A stretch of DNA of 64,000 bases from an uncultured Clostridia bacterium (GTDB taxonomy: Bacteria; Bacillota; Clostridia; Christensenellales; Pumilibacteraceae). Position 1 is the first letter of the stretch. The number at the start of each line of letters is the position of its first letter. Below the pieces are notes generated by a model. The model was not told where the DNA came from. It worked only from the letters and a program-made list of their open reading frames with translations, and did not search any database. Location: the NCBI GenBank assembly GCA_944362615.1, contig CALVTM010000007.1, positions 1-64,000 of the forward strand. Direction: 5' to 3'. Made by a program: the position numbers and the translations under genes. Shown here piece by piece: positions 43,790 through 55,467 of this stretch.

Positions 43790-46135
43790 ATCCGTCTCCT
43801 TTTTCGCTGCGGAAAGCGAATTGTTTTCCTTTTTTACGGCGCATGCGCCGTTCGCGGAGCACTCAGCCGGCGCGTCAATGACCGCGCTCCTGCCCGCCGT
43901 CTGCTTCTTCAGCCCTATATTAAGTCTTAAAGAGTTCAGCACCACGCATACACTGGAAATGCTCATCGCCGCAGAACCTATCATCGGGGTTATCGTGAAC
44001 CCGAGCGCCGCAAATGCACCGCCGGCTATCGGCATACATATCAGATTGTATATGAACGCCCAGAACAGATTTTCCTTTATTATGCGCATCGCTCTTCGCG
44101 ACAGCATTATTCCGAAAGCCACCTTTTCCACTCTGCCGCTTGTGAGCACGAAATCGGCGGAATTCATAGCTATATCCGTGCCGCTGCCCATTGCGAACCC
44201 GACATCGCTGACCGCAAGAGCCGGCGCATCGTTGATGCCGTCCCCGACAAAAGCGACGTACTCCCCGCGAGCTTTGAGCTCTTTAATGTACTCCGCTTTA
44301 TCCTCCGGCTTAAGCGAATGCCGCACTTCGTCTATGCCGAGTACGGACCGAACGTGATTCGCCGCCCCCTCGCCGTCTCCCGTCAGCATGACCGTGCGTA
44401 TACCGAGTTTTTTCAACTCGTCCACCGCCTCTTTTGCGCCTTTGCGCGCGCCGTCGGATACGCCAAACACAAGGACCGCCTGTCCGCCGGTCACCGCCAC
44501 TATCGCACTGCCGCCCGCACTGCGTATCTCCGCTATTTCACGCGCAAACCTTGTCAGGTCCGCGCCATGCGTCTCCGCCATGGCAACGCTGCCTATAATA
44601 TACTTTCTGCCGCATGCGCTGCCGGATATACCGCCGTAAAACTGGGCAAAGTCCGCCGCCTCCTCGCTCCCCGCGTCCGCACCGTATTCGGCTATCGCCG
44701 CGCTTATAGGGTGAGAACTGAGCTTCTCCACTGCGACTACCGCCGGAAGATGATCCATATTGCCGTAAGCAGATGTTACTTTCGGCTTACCCTCGGTCAC
44801 GGTTCCCGTCTTATCGAAAGCGACTACCGTTATGCGTCCGGCATTTTCCAGCGCCGCTGCGCTTCTTATGAGTATGCCCTCGCGCGCCGCCCTGCCTACA
44901 CCCACCGTTACGGCTACAGGCGTTGCAAGTCCGAGCGCACACGGACATGATATCACAAGCACGCTCGCCGCGAATATCACGGAATGCGCAACGTCCGGCG
45001 ATCCCGACGCCACTCCGGTGACTATCATCCAGATAATGAACACCACGGCGGCAACGCCTATTACAAACGGTACGAATATACCGCTTATTCTGTCCGCCAG
45101 TCTGCCTACGGGAGCTTTGTCCGCCGACGCCTTTTCCACCGCGTCTATAATGCGTGAAAGCGTGGTGTCCTCTCCTATCTTCTCCGCTTTTACAGTGATA
45201 TACCCGCTTTCCAGAGTACATGCGCCTACGACTTTATCCCCGATCCGAACATCGCGCGGTATGCTTTCACCCGTGATCGCCGCCTCACCGACAGCTCCTT
45301 CACCCGAGACAATCTCTCCGTCCGTCGGAATGCTTTCTCCAGCTTTGACCGCGAAAATATCACCGACCGCCAATAACGCTATCGGGATCAGCTCCTCTTT
45401 ACCGTCTCTTATTACGCGCGCCTTATCCGGACGCAGGGATATGAGTCCGTCTATTGCGGACGTCGTCCGGGTCTTGGATAATGCCTCAAGGAATTTACCG
45501 ATCGTCACAAGCGTAAGCACCATTGCAGCCGAGTCGAAATACAGATATGAACGCGCCGCGCTTACCGCTTCGTGCAGAGCTCCGTCCGTCAGACTTCCGT
45601 CTACGCCGAAAAGAAGAACTATACCGTATACACCTACGCCGAACGATGCCAGACTGCCCAACGACACGAGCGTGTCCATATTGAACGACATGTGACGCAG
45701 ACCTTTTGCCGCGCTAATGAAAAATTTACGGTTCACGACCATTATCACTATCGTAAGCGCCGCCTGTATGAAAGCTCCGGCTATTGCTCCGGCTTTCCCC
45801 GGAAATTCAGGCAGCCCTATCATGTGCCCCATCGCAAAATACATAAGCGGCACAAGCAGCGCTATCGATATCATCAGTCTGCGGAAAGTACGCTTCGCTT
45901 CCTTTGCATGCACTTCGCCTATCTTCTTCTGCTCCGTGCGCTCAAGCGCTCCGTATCCTATGTCCGTTACCGCTCTGATAATATCAGATGCCGGTACGTC
46001 GCCCTCTACGGTTAGCGTCGCGGATATCAGATTAACGGATGCGGATTTTACACCCGCAACTCCCCTTGCCGCTCGCTCTACCGCCGCACTGCACGCGGCA
46101 CAGCTCATTCCGGTTATATCGTATACTTTACTCAA
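43601..46135 (-). CDS. copA: Copper-translocating P1B ATPase with C-terminal CopZ-like domain
   Basis: Pumps Cu(I) out of the cell. It has 844 residues from a TTG with GGAGA 8 bp upstream. An N-terminal metal domain has GMSCAACSAAVE (about 9-20). Eight helices follow, with CPC in ISCPCALGLATP, the phosphorylated Asp in DKTGTVTEGK, and GDGINDAPAL in the ATP domain. After a Cys-containing linker (PAECSANGACAVKK), residues 783-844 form a second metal domain with GMMCSHC. That last part has its own ribosome site and ATG (see next entry). A C-terminal placing is unusual; CopA normally carries such domains at the N-terminus. First gene of a copper-mazG-dus operon. Confidence 0.95.
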   Translation of the reverse strand: MSKVYDITGMSCAACSAAVERAARGVAGVKSASVNLISATLTVEGDVPASDIIRAVTDIGYGALERTEQKKIGEVHAKEAKRTFRRLMISIALLVPLMYFAMGHMIGLPEFPGKAGAIAGAFIQAALTIVIMVVNRKFFISAAKGLRHMSFNMDTLVSLGSLASFGVGVYGIVLLFGVDGSLTDGALHEAVSAARSYLYFDSAAMVLTLVTIGKFLEALSKTRTTSAIDGLISLRPDKARVIRDGKEELIPIALLAVGDIFAVKAGESIPTDGEIVSGEGAVGEAAITGESIPRDVRIGDKVVGACTLESGYITVKAEKIGEDTTLSRIIDAVEKASADKAPVGRLADRISGIFVPFVIGVAAVVFIIWMIVTGVASGSPDVAHSVIFAASVLVISCPCALGLATPVAVTVGVGRAAREGILIRSAAALENAGRITVVAFDKTGTVTEGKPKVTSAYGNMDHLPAVVAVEKLSSHPISAAIAEYGADAGSEEAADFAQFYGGISGSACGRKYIIGSVAMAETHGADLTRFAREIAEIRSAGGSAIVAVTGGQAVLVFGVSDGARKGAKEAVDELKKLGIRTVMLTGDGEGAANHVRSVLGIDEVRHSLKPEDKAEYIKELKARGEYVAFVGDGINDAPALAVSDVGFAMGSGTDIAMNSADFVLTSGRVEKVAFGIMLSRRAMRIIKENLFWAFIYNLICMPIAGGAFAALGFTITPMIGSAAMSISSVCVVLNSLRLNIGLKKQTAGRSAVIDAPAECSANGACAVKKENNSLSAAKKETDMRIFKVEGMMCSHCTGRVKKALEELGLKVEVSLEAGTATVEGDVSDEAIIAAIEKEGYKVSK

Positions 46136-46159
46136 TTAAATATCTCCGTATTTACGTAG

Positions 46160-46186
46160 TTAAATAGTTTAACCATGGTTATTTAA
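46160..46186. promoter_or_regulatory. Palindromic site upstream of copA
   Basis: A perfect 12-bp palindrome TAACCATGGTTA lies within overlapping arms TTAAATA (46160-46166) and TATTTAA (46180-46186), 25-50 bp before the copA start. This suits an operator. It is not a CopY box (TACAnnTGTA) and is not clearly a CsoR site, so the regulator is unknown. Confidence 0.5.
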
Positions 46187-46263
46187 TACTTACACCGCAA
46201 GGATACCACCATTTATGGCTTTTGTCAAGAATTTTACCGCCGCGCCGGATGTATTGACAAACG

Positions 46264-46305
46264 AAAAAAGCCCTTCCGTCCCGGTCCGGTGAAAGAGCTT
46301 TTTTC
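46264..46305 (-). terminator. Terminator after the small membrane protein gene
   Basis: Minus strand: AGCTCTTTC pairs with GGAAGGGCT (with G-U pairs), inner CCGG/CCGG, then TTTTTTCG. Confidence 0.7.
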
Positions 46306-46321
46306 ATAAATTAAGTAAAAG

Positions 46322-46648
46322 TTATGCCGACATTGCCATATTTACCAATGTTTTTAACGTACCCGGGAAGCAAAGCATGATCACACATGCAGCTACAACT
46401 ACAATGTAGAGAATAAGTATCAGCATGTTACGGGATGCAAACTCGAAACCTGAGCATGCAAGTGCAATCAGAGTCGCCCAGTACTTGATATACTCTATTA
46501 TACCTGTCGCATCACCGAGGAAATAGCCGTCGATAAAACCGGAAAGTCCGGTGTTGAGCAAACAGAGCAACCACAAAATAACGGTCGCAAAAGCTATTAT
46601 CTGACCGGCGACGTTGACAAATTTTACAATAGGATTATCCTGCTTCAT
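46322..46648 (-). CDS. Small three-helix membrane protein, unknown function
   Basis: A 108-residue protein not recognised. AAGGAGG lies 7 bp before the ATG. Hydrophobic helices at about 12-32, 57-75 and 76-98, with a short polar segment DGYFLGDATGIIEYIKYW between. It has its own promoter and terminator, so it is a real gene, but its neighbours (copA operon, PfkB kinase) give no hint. Confidence 0.7.
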   Translation of the reverse strand: MKQDNPIVKFVNVAGQIIAFATVILWLLCLLNTGLSGFIDGYFLGDATGIIEYIKYWATLIALACSGFEFASRNMLILILYIVVVAACVIMLCFPGTLKTLVNMAMSA

Positions 46649-46673
46649 TTCTTGACCTCCTTATATTTTCTTA

Positions 46674-46702
46674 ATTATACTATCGAATGCCGAATACGTC
46701 AA
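46674..46702 (-). promoter_or_regulatory. Promoter of the small membrane protein gene
   Basis: Minus strand: TTGACG (46702-46697), 17-bp spacer, TATAAT (46679-46674). Confidence 0.75.
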
Positions 46703-46822
46703 TAGCGTTTTTAAAAATTAAACGGAATTTTAATCCAACTTTAATTCTTTGTTCACGCCTTAAGCAATCATTCATTACGGCATGATTTGTTATGTGAAAC
46801 AGATAAATGCGTTTAAAAACGA

Positions 46823-47719
46823 TCAAGCTCTGCCTTTCAGTAAGTTCGAGCCTTTCAGCGTAACGGCAATACCGCCGCTGCGCACTCCGGCATTGAGCGC
46901 TTCCTCAATATCGTCGGAGCGGGATAAAGAAAGAAGTACGGCAGCAAAAAAGGCGTCGCCTGCCCCCGTTGTATCTACTGCCGCAACCGGTACTGCCGGA
47001 GCGTAACGGATCTTATTGCCGCGAGCGGCATATGCTCCTTTACTGCCGAGAGTTACAAACACGGTCTTTCCGCTCCCGGCAAGACTGAGTGCGGCTGTGC
47101 GCGGATCCGATACGCCCGTAATCAATGCCGCTTCCTCTTCGGAAAGTTTTACTATATCGGATGCGCTTAAAAGCGTATCCGTCGCACGGATCGCGTCCGC
47201 AGTCGAGACGTAAAGCCCGTTGCGCAGATTGACGTCGAAAGATATGAGCGCACCGCGCGACCGCGCAAACTCCGCAGCTTCGGCGGCGAATTTCCGTCCG
47301 CTATCGCTTCTCAGCATGAGCGAACCGAAATGAACTATGTCGCCGCTTCCCGCGACGTTTTCCGTAAGGAATTTCACGGCGTCGTCAAAGCTCAGATCGT
47401 CATCAGAAGTACCGTCCGCCCTGAATGTGAACGAGCGCTCACCGCCCGCGCTTATCTCCACATAAGCAAGCGTCGTCGCACGTCCGGAAGTGCGGAGGAA
47501 CAGAGCGTCAAAGCCGCAGCGCTCCGCTTCTTGTTTGAGCATTTCTCCCGTTTTATCGCTGCCCGTGCTTCCGAAAAAGCCGGCTTTTCCGCCCAGCGCC
47601 TTTATATCGCATGCGACGTTAAACGGCGCACCGCCCGCACATAAACTTTCACGCCGCGTACCGTCGTCACGCTTCTCAACGGTTATATCCGCAAGTATTT
47701 CTCCGATACAAAATATCAT
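46823..47719 (-). CDS. PfkB-family sugar kinase (fructokinase-like)
   Basis: Phosphorylates a sugar, probably fructose, with ATP. It has 298 residues. It starts IFCIGEILADIT, the fructokinase-like first strand, then GGAPFNVACDIKALGG for sugar binding. The ATP and catalytic site is DTTGAGDAFFAAVL near 250 with the base Asp. The ribosome site is ACGGAG. It follows gyrA after a strong hairpin, with no clear promoter in the 50-bp gap, so it is read either by partial read-through or from a promoter inside gyrA. No transporter or other sugar genes adjoin. Confidence 0.92.
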   Translation of the reverse strand: MIFCIGEILADITVEKRDDGTRRESLCAGGAPFNVACDIKALGGKAGFFGSTGSDKTGEMLKQEAERCGFDALFLRTSGRATTLAYVEISAGGERSFTFRADGTSDDDLSFDDAVKFLTENVAGSGDIVHFGSLMLRSDSGRKFAAEAAEFARSRGALISFDVNLRNGLYVSTADAIRATDTLLSASDIVKLSEEEAALITGVSDPRTAALSLAGSGKTVFVTLGSKGAYAARGNKIRYAPAVPVAAVDTTGAGDAFFAAVLLSLSRSDDIEEALNAGVRSGGIAVTLKGSNLLKGRA

Positions 47720-47730
47720 ATATATCTCCG

Positions 47731-47761
47731 TAAAAGGGACGCTCCGTCCGGAGCGTCCCTC
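47731..47761 (-). terminator. Terminator between gyrA and the PfkB kinase
   Basis: AGGGACGCTCC and GGAGCGTCCCT, perfect 11-bp arms, then TTTT on the minus strand. The short T-run leads directly into the kinase ribosome site, so read-through is plausible. Confidence 0.75.
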
Positions 47762-47774
47762 TGTCAGTTATTTA

Positions 47775-50267
47775 TCATTCGGCTGACCCGCCTTCTTCGT
47801 CCTCTTCGTAAGGCGCGGCTTTCGCTACGCATACTACCTGACCGACGCCCTTCAGCTTCATAAGGCGCACGCCTCTCGTATCGCGGGATATCTTGCTTAT
47901 CTCACGCGCACGCATACGGATTATCGTACCGTTATCCGCTATCAGCATGACGTCCTCATCCTGATCGACAAGTTTGAGGTTGACAAGTTTGCCCGTCTGT
48001 TCGTTGAACACGCCCGCCTTGACACCTTTGCCTGCACGGGTCTGAAGACGGTATTCGTCAATATCAGTACGCTTGCCGTAACCGAACTGGGATACGGTGA
48101 GTACTTCGCATCCCGGATAAACCACCGTCATGTCCACAATGACTTCGCCTTCATCCAGACGCATAGAGCGCACGCCCATCGTGTCGCGTCCCATCGGACG
48201 GACGTCGTCCTCCGAGAAACGTATGCACTTACCGCCGCTCGAAGCTATCAGTATCTCATCGCGGCCGCCGGTAAGCTGTACGCTTATCAGTTCGTCATCC
48301 GGCTGAAGTGAAATAGCTATCTTACCGCCCTTACGGATGTTGGCAAACTGATCCATAGGCGTCTTCTTGATAAGTCCGCACCGCGTAGCCATCATGAGAT
48401 TGCCCTTGCTGCGCTCGTCTTCCTTGATCGGGATAACGGCGGAGACCGTCTCTCCCTCGCCCAGACTGAGCAGATTGACTATTGCTCTGCCGCGCGCCGT
48501 CTTGGCTGCTTCGGGAACTTCGTATGCTTTTATGCAGTACACCTTGCCCTTATTCGTAAAGAACAGCAGGTCATCGTGAGTGCATGTCGTTATCATCGTT
48601 TCAACGAAATCTTCCTCTTTCGGACGATGCGCGGTCACGCCCTTGCCGCCTCTGTGCTGAGCCTTGTATTCGGTCACGGGCAGACGCTTCACGTATCCGA
48701 AATGCGTCATCGAAATAACGACGTCTTCACGCTCGATAAGATCGCCTATATCTATCTCGTCGTAATCAATGCAAAGCTCGGTACGACGGGGCGTATTGTA
48801 CTTTTCCTTGATCTCAAGAAGCTCGCTGCGTATTATTTCAAGCACGCGGGAAGGCGTTGCAAGAATGTTGCGCAGGTCGGCTATCCGCTCTTCCAGCTCG
48901 GCAAGCTCGTTCTTGAGCTGCTCGACTTCCAGAGACGTGAGACGGGCAAGACGCATATCGAGGATAGCATTCGTCTGCTTATCGGACAGATAGAACTCGC
49001 CCATCAGCTTTTCGCTCGCTTCATAGCGATCGCGGCTGCTCTTGATGATCTCTATCACTCTATCGATATTCGCAAGCGCTTTGACCAGACCTTCGAGTAT
49101 GTGCTCGCGCTCCTCAGCCTTTTCAAGGTCGTACCTCGTGCGGCGCGTGATAACGTCTTTCTGATGCTCAAGGTAGTAGAACAGCATATCGCGGAGATTA
49201 AGTACCTTGGGTTCGCCGTTCACAAGCGCAAGGAAGATTATTCCTGTGCTTACCTGAAGGTTCGTATGCTTGAACAGCATGTTCAGCACCACCTGCGCCT
49301 GAGCGTCACGCTTGACGTCTATGACTATACGCATACCATGACGGTCTGATTCTTCCTTGACGTCCGCTATGCCTTCTATCTTCTTATCCTTGACCAGATT
49401 GGCTATTGATTTGATCAGCTCGGCTTTGTTCACCTGATAAGGCAGTTCCGTGACTACTATACGCTGACGCAAACCGCCCGGTGTATTATGCTCTTCTATC
49501 TCAGTCTTTGCGCGCATAAGTACGCCGCCGCGTCCCGTGCGGTATGCACAGCGCACGTTCGCCCTGCCCATGATAAGTCCGCCCGTGGGAAAGTCGGGCG
49601 CGGGAATGTACTTCATCAGCTCGTCAGGAGTGATGTCCGGATTATCTATCAACGCACATACGCCGTCGATGACTTCACCGAGATTGTGGGGCGGGATGTT
49701 CGTAGCCATACCTACGGCTATACCGTCCGATCCGTTTACAAGCAGATTGGGAAAACGCGCAGGCAGTACGCTCGGCTCTTCCAGCGTTTCATCGAAGTTG
49801 CTCTGCCAGTCGACTGTCTCTTTATCTATATCGCGCAGCATCTCCGCGCTTATCTTGGAAAGACGCGCCTCGGTGTATCGCATTGCCGCCGGAGGATCTC
49901 CGTCCACACTGCCGAAGTTGCCCTGTCCGTCCACAAGCGGCTCCCTGATTGAGAAATCCTGTGCAAGACGGACGAGCGCATCGTACACCGACAAGTCGCC
50001 GTGAGGATGATATTTACCGAGAACGTCACCGACTATTCTTGCGCATTTACGATACGGCTTATCGGCAGACAATCCCAGCTCGTTCATTGAGTAAAGTATA
50101 CGGCGGTGTACCGGTTTGAAACCGTCACGCACATCGGGTATAGCTCTGGAGACGTTTACCGCCATCGCGTAAGCTATAAACGACTGCTTCATCTCGTCGT
50201 TTACATTCACTTTGAGGTATTTGGTATTATCGGGAACTCTTTCCCTCATATTATCTTTTCCAGCCAT
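47775..50267 (-). CDS. gyrA: DNA gyrase subunit A
   Basis: Cutting and rejoining subunit of gyrase. It has 830 residues from [16 protein letters not shown] 7 bp upstream decides this start over an ATG 24 bp earlier. The winged-helix region has [17 protein letters not shown] and KYHPHGD; the catalytic Tyr is in AMRYTEARL (about 130). The C-terminal domain has six-bladed DNA-wrapping repeats with [10 protein letters not shown] in the GyrA-box position, where gyrase rather than topoisomerase IV is expected. It follows gyrB with 16 bp between. Confidence 0.96.
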   Translation of the reverse strand: MAGKDNMRERVPDNTKYLKVNVNDEMKQSFIAYAMAVNVSRAIPDVRDGFKPVHRRILYSMNELGLSADKPYRKCARIVGDVLGKYHPHGDLSVYDALVRLAQDFSIREPLVDGQGNFGSVDGDPPAAMRYTEARLSKISAEMLRDIDKETVDWQSNFDETLEEPSVLPARFPNLLVNGSDGIAVGMATNIPPHNLGEVIDGVCALIDNPDITPDELMKYIPAPDFPTGGLIMGRANVRCAYRTGRGGVLMRAKTEIEEHNTPGGLRQRIVVTELPYQVNKAELIKSIANLVKDKKIEGIADVKEESDRHGMRIVIDVKRDAQAQVVLNMLFKHTNLQVSTGIIFLALVNGEPKVLNLRDMLFYYLEHQKDVITRRTRYDLEKAEEREHILEGLVKALANIDRVIEIIKSSRDRYEASEKLMGEFYLSDKQTNAILDMRLARLTSLEVEQLKNELAELEERIADLRNILATPSRVLEIIRSELLEIKEKYNTPRRTELCIDYDEIDIGDLIEREDVVISMTHFGYVKRLPVTEYKAQHRGGKGVTAHRPKEEDFVETMITTCTHDDLLFFTNKGKVYCIKAYEVPEAAKTARGRAIVNLLSLGEGETVSAVIPIKEDERSKGNLMMATRCGLIKKTPMDQFANIRKGGKIAISLQPDDELISVQLTGGRDEILIASSGGKCIRFSEDDVRPMGRDTMGVRSMRLDEGEVIVDMTVVYPGCEVLTVSQFGYGKRTDIDEYRLQTRAGKGVKAGVFNEQTGKLVNLKLVDQDEDVMLIADNGTIIRMRAREISKISRDTRGVRLMKLKGVGQVVCVAKAAPYEEDEEGGSAE

Positions 50268-50283
50268 GTCCGTTCTCCCCCCG

Positions 50284-52278
<1,995 letters not shown>

Positions 52279-52429
52279 TTAACCAAACAGAAAAAATTTA
52301 TATCATTTCGCGTATAAAGCCTTTAAAACCGCTTTAAAGCCGTAATAGTGTTTTTTTAATAAATAAATCGTCTATACCGTTACGCGCGAATGATGCGCAA
52401 TTAAAAACGATTATCGTTTTCAGACGTAA

Positions 52430-52461
52430 TAAGCGCACCTGACTTCACAGCCGGTGCGCCC
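52430..52461 (-). terminator. Terminator after the ThrE-like gene
   Basis: Minus strand: GGCGCACC pairs with AGGTGCGC, followed by TTATTACG. T-run weak. The rest of 52270-52504 shows nothing beyond a small palindrome (AAAACGAT/ATCGTTTT). Confidence 0.6.
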
Positions 52462-52504
52462 ATACTGAAACAATGTATGTCATTATGACGATATACTATA
52501 TTTT

Positions 52505-53836
52505 TTATAATTTAAGAAGCTTTTTATAGAGCCTTTCACGGATTATCGAAACGACAACAGACAATGCCACTACGCCGCAGGCTATGCCGAGACACCCCTT
52601 GAGCGCGACAAGCAGCCGCTCCGCCATTACCGTGTAATTAGCGTACACCATATTGCTCATCGCAAGATATATATCACCTCCAGGGATAAGAGGAAGTATA
52701 GCCGGAATGAGGAATACCATTGCGGGAGCTTTCAGTTTTGTCGCAAAAAGTTCGCTTATCAGCGTCACTGCCGCCGCTGCCGCTATCGTGCGGAAAAATA
52801 CTTCCGTCACACCGCCGACAAACTCCATGAGGTTGATTATTATCATTGTGACGAGCACATTGAAAAGCGTGAGCGGTATACGTTTGTATTCTATGTGGAA
52901 ATACAGCGAAAAGCCAAGCGCTCCGACTACGCCCGCAGCTGTCTTCACTATCGGGAAATAGTCGTTGCCCGGTCCGTGAGCAGGTACGGCGTTTACGTCC
53001 ACATTTGAAACGAGCGCTCCGAAAGCGACAAGCGCAACGGAAAGACCTATCGCAAGACCGAGAGTGACCATCACGCTCTGAAGAAATTTCACCGCACCGC
53101 TCGTTACGTCGCCGCAAAGCATGTCGCGCACGGCGTTTGTAAGAGTAAGTCCGGGGATCAGTATCATGATCTCACCTATCATCATCGTCGGAAGATTATC
53201 GCCTAAACCAATTTTATAAAGCAGTATGCACAGCGCACTTGCAAGGAATGAGCTCAGCAGCGTTGTCGCAAACTTGTTCATTATCCTCGATAGAAAATAA
53301 CTGAGGAGCATTACCGCAGACGCCGCCACAGCCGCACCCAGTCCGTCAAGCGGCGTACCCATGGAAGCGACGGTCATTCCGAAACTGCCCAAAGCTACGC
53401 CCGCGACTTCCTGCCACAGCGTTGCCGTTTTTTTATCTATCACCTCTTTGAGCCGCCGCTCGGCTTCCGCTATCGGCGGAGTCTCAGTGCAGAACTCGCG
53501 GGAAAGTGAGTTTATCTGTTCCAGCTTGCGCAGGTCCACGCTGTCTTTACGGATACGTATGGACCTTGTCGTACGGTTGCCGTGCTCGAACTCCGCCGTC
53601 AGTATTATGACCGTTCCTGTCGCATATGAATCCGTCTCCACAGCGCCGTAAGCGCGGCAAAGCCTGTCTACGGCGTACTCTGCGCGCTGCATCTCACCGC
53701 CGGATTCCAGCAGTGATTTACCGAGCAGAAGCGCAAACTCTATTATATCCTCATGTTCGTCCTCTTTCAGCTCGTCGGTCTCCAGCGCCTCTATACGCTC
53801 GACTTCCTCCGATCTTATGTCATCATCTTCGGGCAT
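52505..53836 (-). CDS. ThrE-type threonine/serine exporter, fused form
   Basis: Exports threonine or serine, or a related solute. It has 443 residues. An acidic leader (about 1-30) precedes the soluble ThrE part (LLLGKSLLESGGEMQRAEYAVDRLCRAYG, then RSIRIRKDSVDL). Ten helices follow in two blocks: the DUF1212 block with ILIPGLTLTNAVRDMLCGDVTSG and the DUF3815 block with FLIPAILPLIPGGDIYLAM. In many Firmicutes these blocks are separate genes; here they are one. AAAGGGG lies before the ATG, 30 bp after the mnmE stop, so they probably share an mRNA. Confidence 0.9.
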   Translation of the reverse strand: MPEDDDIRSEEVERIEALETDELKEDEHEDIIEFALLLGKSLLESGGEMQRAEYAVDRLCRAYGAVETDSYATGTVIILTAEFEHGNRTTRSIRIRKDSVDLRKLEQINSLSREFCTETPPIAEAERRLKEVIDKKTATLWQEVAGVALGSFGMTVASMGTPLDGLGAAVAASAVMLLSYFLSRIMNKFATTLLSSFLASALCILLYKIGLGDNLPTMMIGEIMILIPGLTLTNAVRDMLCGDVTSGAVKFLQSVMVTLGLAIGLSVALVAFGALVSNVDVNAVPAHGPGNDYFPIVKTAAGVVGALGFSLYFHIEYKRIPLTLFNVLVTMIIINLMEFVGGVTEVFFRTIAAAAAVTLISELFATKLKAPAMVFLIPAILPLIPGGDIYLAMSNMVYANYTVMAERLLVALKGCLGIACGVVALSVVVSIIRERLYKKLLKL

Positions 53837-53866
53837 ACGTTTTCCCCTTTATCTTTAGTTATATCC

Positions 53867-55165
53867 CTATTTCCCTACGCAAAACCTTGAAAATATATCG
53901 CCGAGAACGTCCTCAGTGGCGTTGGCGCCCGTTATTCCGCCTATAGCAGAAAGCGCTCCCGCGACTGCCGCAGACGCAAGGTCGATCGCATCGCCGGCAA
54001 ACGCATTTTCGGCGTGTCCGAGCTCCTCCATGGCTTCCAGCAACAGCGTATAGTGACGCGCGTTCGTGACCGTCACGCCAGAAACGGAGACCTTGTCGCC
54101 CATCGCCGCTTTATATATCCGCTCTTTAAGTTCCCTTATGCCTTTGCCCGTAAGAGCGGAAACACCCTCGTCACCGCCGCCCTCGGCTATATCCGTCTTG
54201 TTGTATACGTCAATAACGATACCCGTCGTCTCCACCGGCAGCACTACCGGCGCAGCAAGATCGATTATCCTCAGCACGATATGCGCAGTACGAGCGGCAA
54301 GCGCACTGCGTTTCACGCCGGCGGCTTCCGCCTCGTCAGACGTTTCACGCACACCCGCGGTATCTACAAGCGTGAACAGTACGCCCTTATATTCATAAGA
54401 CTCCTCTATCGTGTCGCGTGTAGTTCCCGCATTCGCCGTCACAATCGCACGTTCTCTGCCCAGAAGGCGGTTGAGCAGGCTGCTCTTGCCCGCGTTGGGC
54501 AGCCCGACTATCGCGACTTTAACGCCTCCGCGCAGTTTTTCACCCGTTCCGTAACTGGCTATCAGCGCAGCTATTTCTTTCTTACATTCCTCAACGACAG
54601 GCAATGCCTGTGCGGAAGTGCGCATTTCCACGTCTTCTTCAGGATAGTCGAGCGCCGCAGTCATTTCACCGGCAAGAGCAAGCAGTTTATCGTACACGCC
54701 GCGAAGCGCGGTGTGCAGAGCTCCGCGCATGCCGTCGTATGCGGCGTTTGCCGCGGCTGTGCTCTGGGCGTTTATCAGGTCGCCTACGGCTTCCGCTTCA
54801 TCCAGGCTCATCTTACCGTTTTCAAACGCACGGCGCGTGAATTCACCCGGCTCGGCATGACGCGCACCCAATGAGATAAAACGCCGTATGATGGCGTCCA
54901 CTATTTCGGGAGAACCGTGACAGTGCACCTCAGCTACATCCTCGCCCGTATAGCTATCAGGGGCATAGAACACAACAGCCATCACGCGGTCGCGCAGCTG
55001 TACGGCATCAAGCGTGCCGAGCACCATTCTGGCGTGTTCCAGACGATCGGCACGCGAAAAACATTCGGAAAGTATGCGCACAGCATCCGGTCCGCTCATC
55101 CGGACAACGGATATTGCGCCTCTTCCCGCCGCGCTCGAGAGCGCGGTTATCGTATCGCTTCTCAT
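53867..55165 (-). CDS. mnmE: tRNA modification GTPase MnmE
   Basis: With MnmG it makes the 5-carboxymethylaminomethyl group on wobble uridine 34 of tRNA. It has 432 residues. The N-terminal tetrahydrofolate domain starts DTITALSSAAGRGAISVVRMSG. The G domain (about 205-350) has GLPNAGKSSLLNRLLG, DTAGVRET and NKTDI. The C-terminus FSRFCVGK is the canonical FCxGK with the essential Cys. A TAAAAT -10 box ends 6 bp before the ATG with no ribosome site. No mnmG or rnpA adjoins in the window. Confidence 0.97.
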   Translation of the reverse strand: MRSDTITALSSAAGRGAISVVRMSGPDAVRILSECFSRADRLEHARMVLGTLDAVQLRDRVMAVVFYAPDSYTGEDVAEVHCHGSPEIVDAIIRRFISLGARHAEPGEFTRRAFENGKMSLDEAEAVGDLINAQSTAAANAAYDGMRGALHTALRGVYDKLLALAGEMTAALDYPEEDVEMRTSAQALPVVEECKKEIAALIASYGTGEKLRGGVKVAIVGLPNAGKSSLLNRLLGRERAIVTANAGTTRDTIEESYEYKGVLFTLVDTAGVRETSDEAEAAGVKRSALAARTAHIVLRIIDLAAPVVLPVETTGIVIDVYNKTDIAEGGGDEGVSALTGKGIRELKERIYKAAMGDKVSVSGVTVTNARHYTLLLEAMEELGHAENAFAGDAIDLASAAVAGALSAIGGITGANATEDVLGDIFSRFCVGK

Positions 55166-55171
55166 ATCGTT

Positions 55172-55200
55172 ATTTTAACATTTCCCTTTACCGTTGTCAA
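55172..55200 (-). promoter_or_regulatory. Promoter giving a leaderless mnmE mRNA
   Basis: Minus strand: TTGACA (55200-55195), 17-bp spacer, TAAAAT (55177-55172), 6 nt (AACGAT), ATG. The region 55201-55389 beyond it shows no gene. Confidence 0.7.
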
Positions 55201-55389
55201 TAGCCGCGACTCAATCCGCCCGCCCGGCTCTCGGCAATCTTTTTCTCCGGTCGCTCCGCATACGCAGTATACCGGTCAGACGCACGCTTATGATTTGACG
55301 TGCATACTGTTTTGCCGCTTATGCGCATAGCCGCTGTTTATGAGCAAGGACAACGAAGTCTGTCGCACCGCAGAGTCGTCGTTGCGCAA

Positions 55390-55431
55390 AAAAATAAAAG
55401 AGCGAAACTCCGGAGAAGCATCGCTCTTTTC
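55390..55431 (-). terminator. Terminator after the ftsH operon
   Basis: AAAAGAGCGA and TCGCTCTTTT arms, 15-base loop, T-runs on both sides. Confidence 0.85.
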
Positions 55432-55467
55432 TGTTCTTTCTGATCGGGATAGATCCGGTCTGACCTA

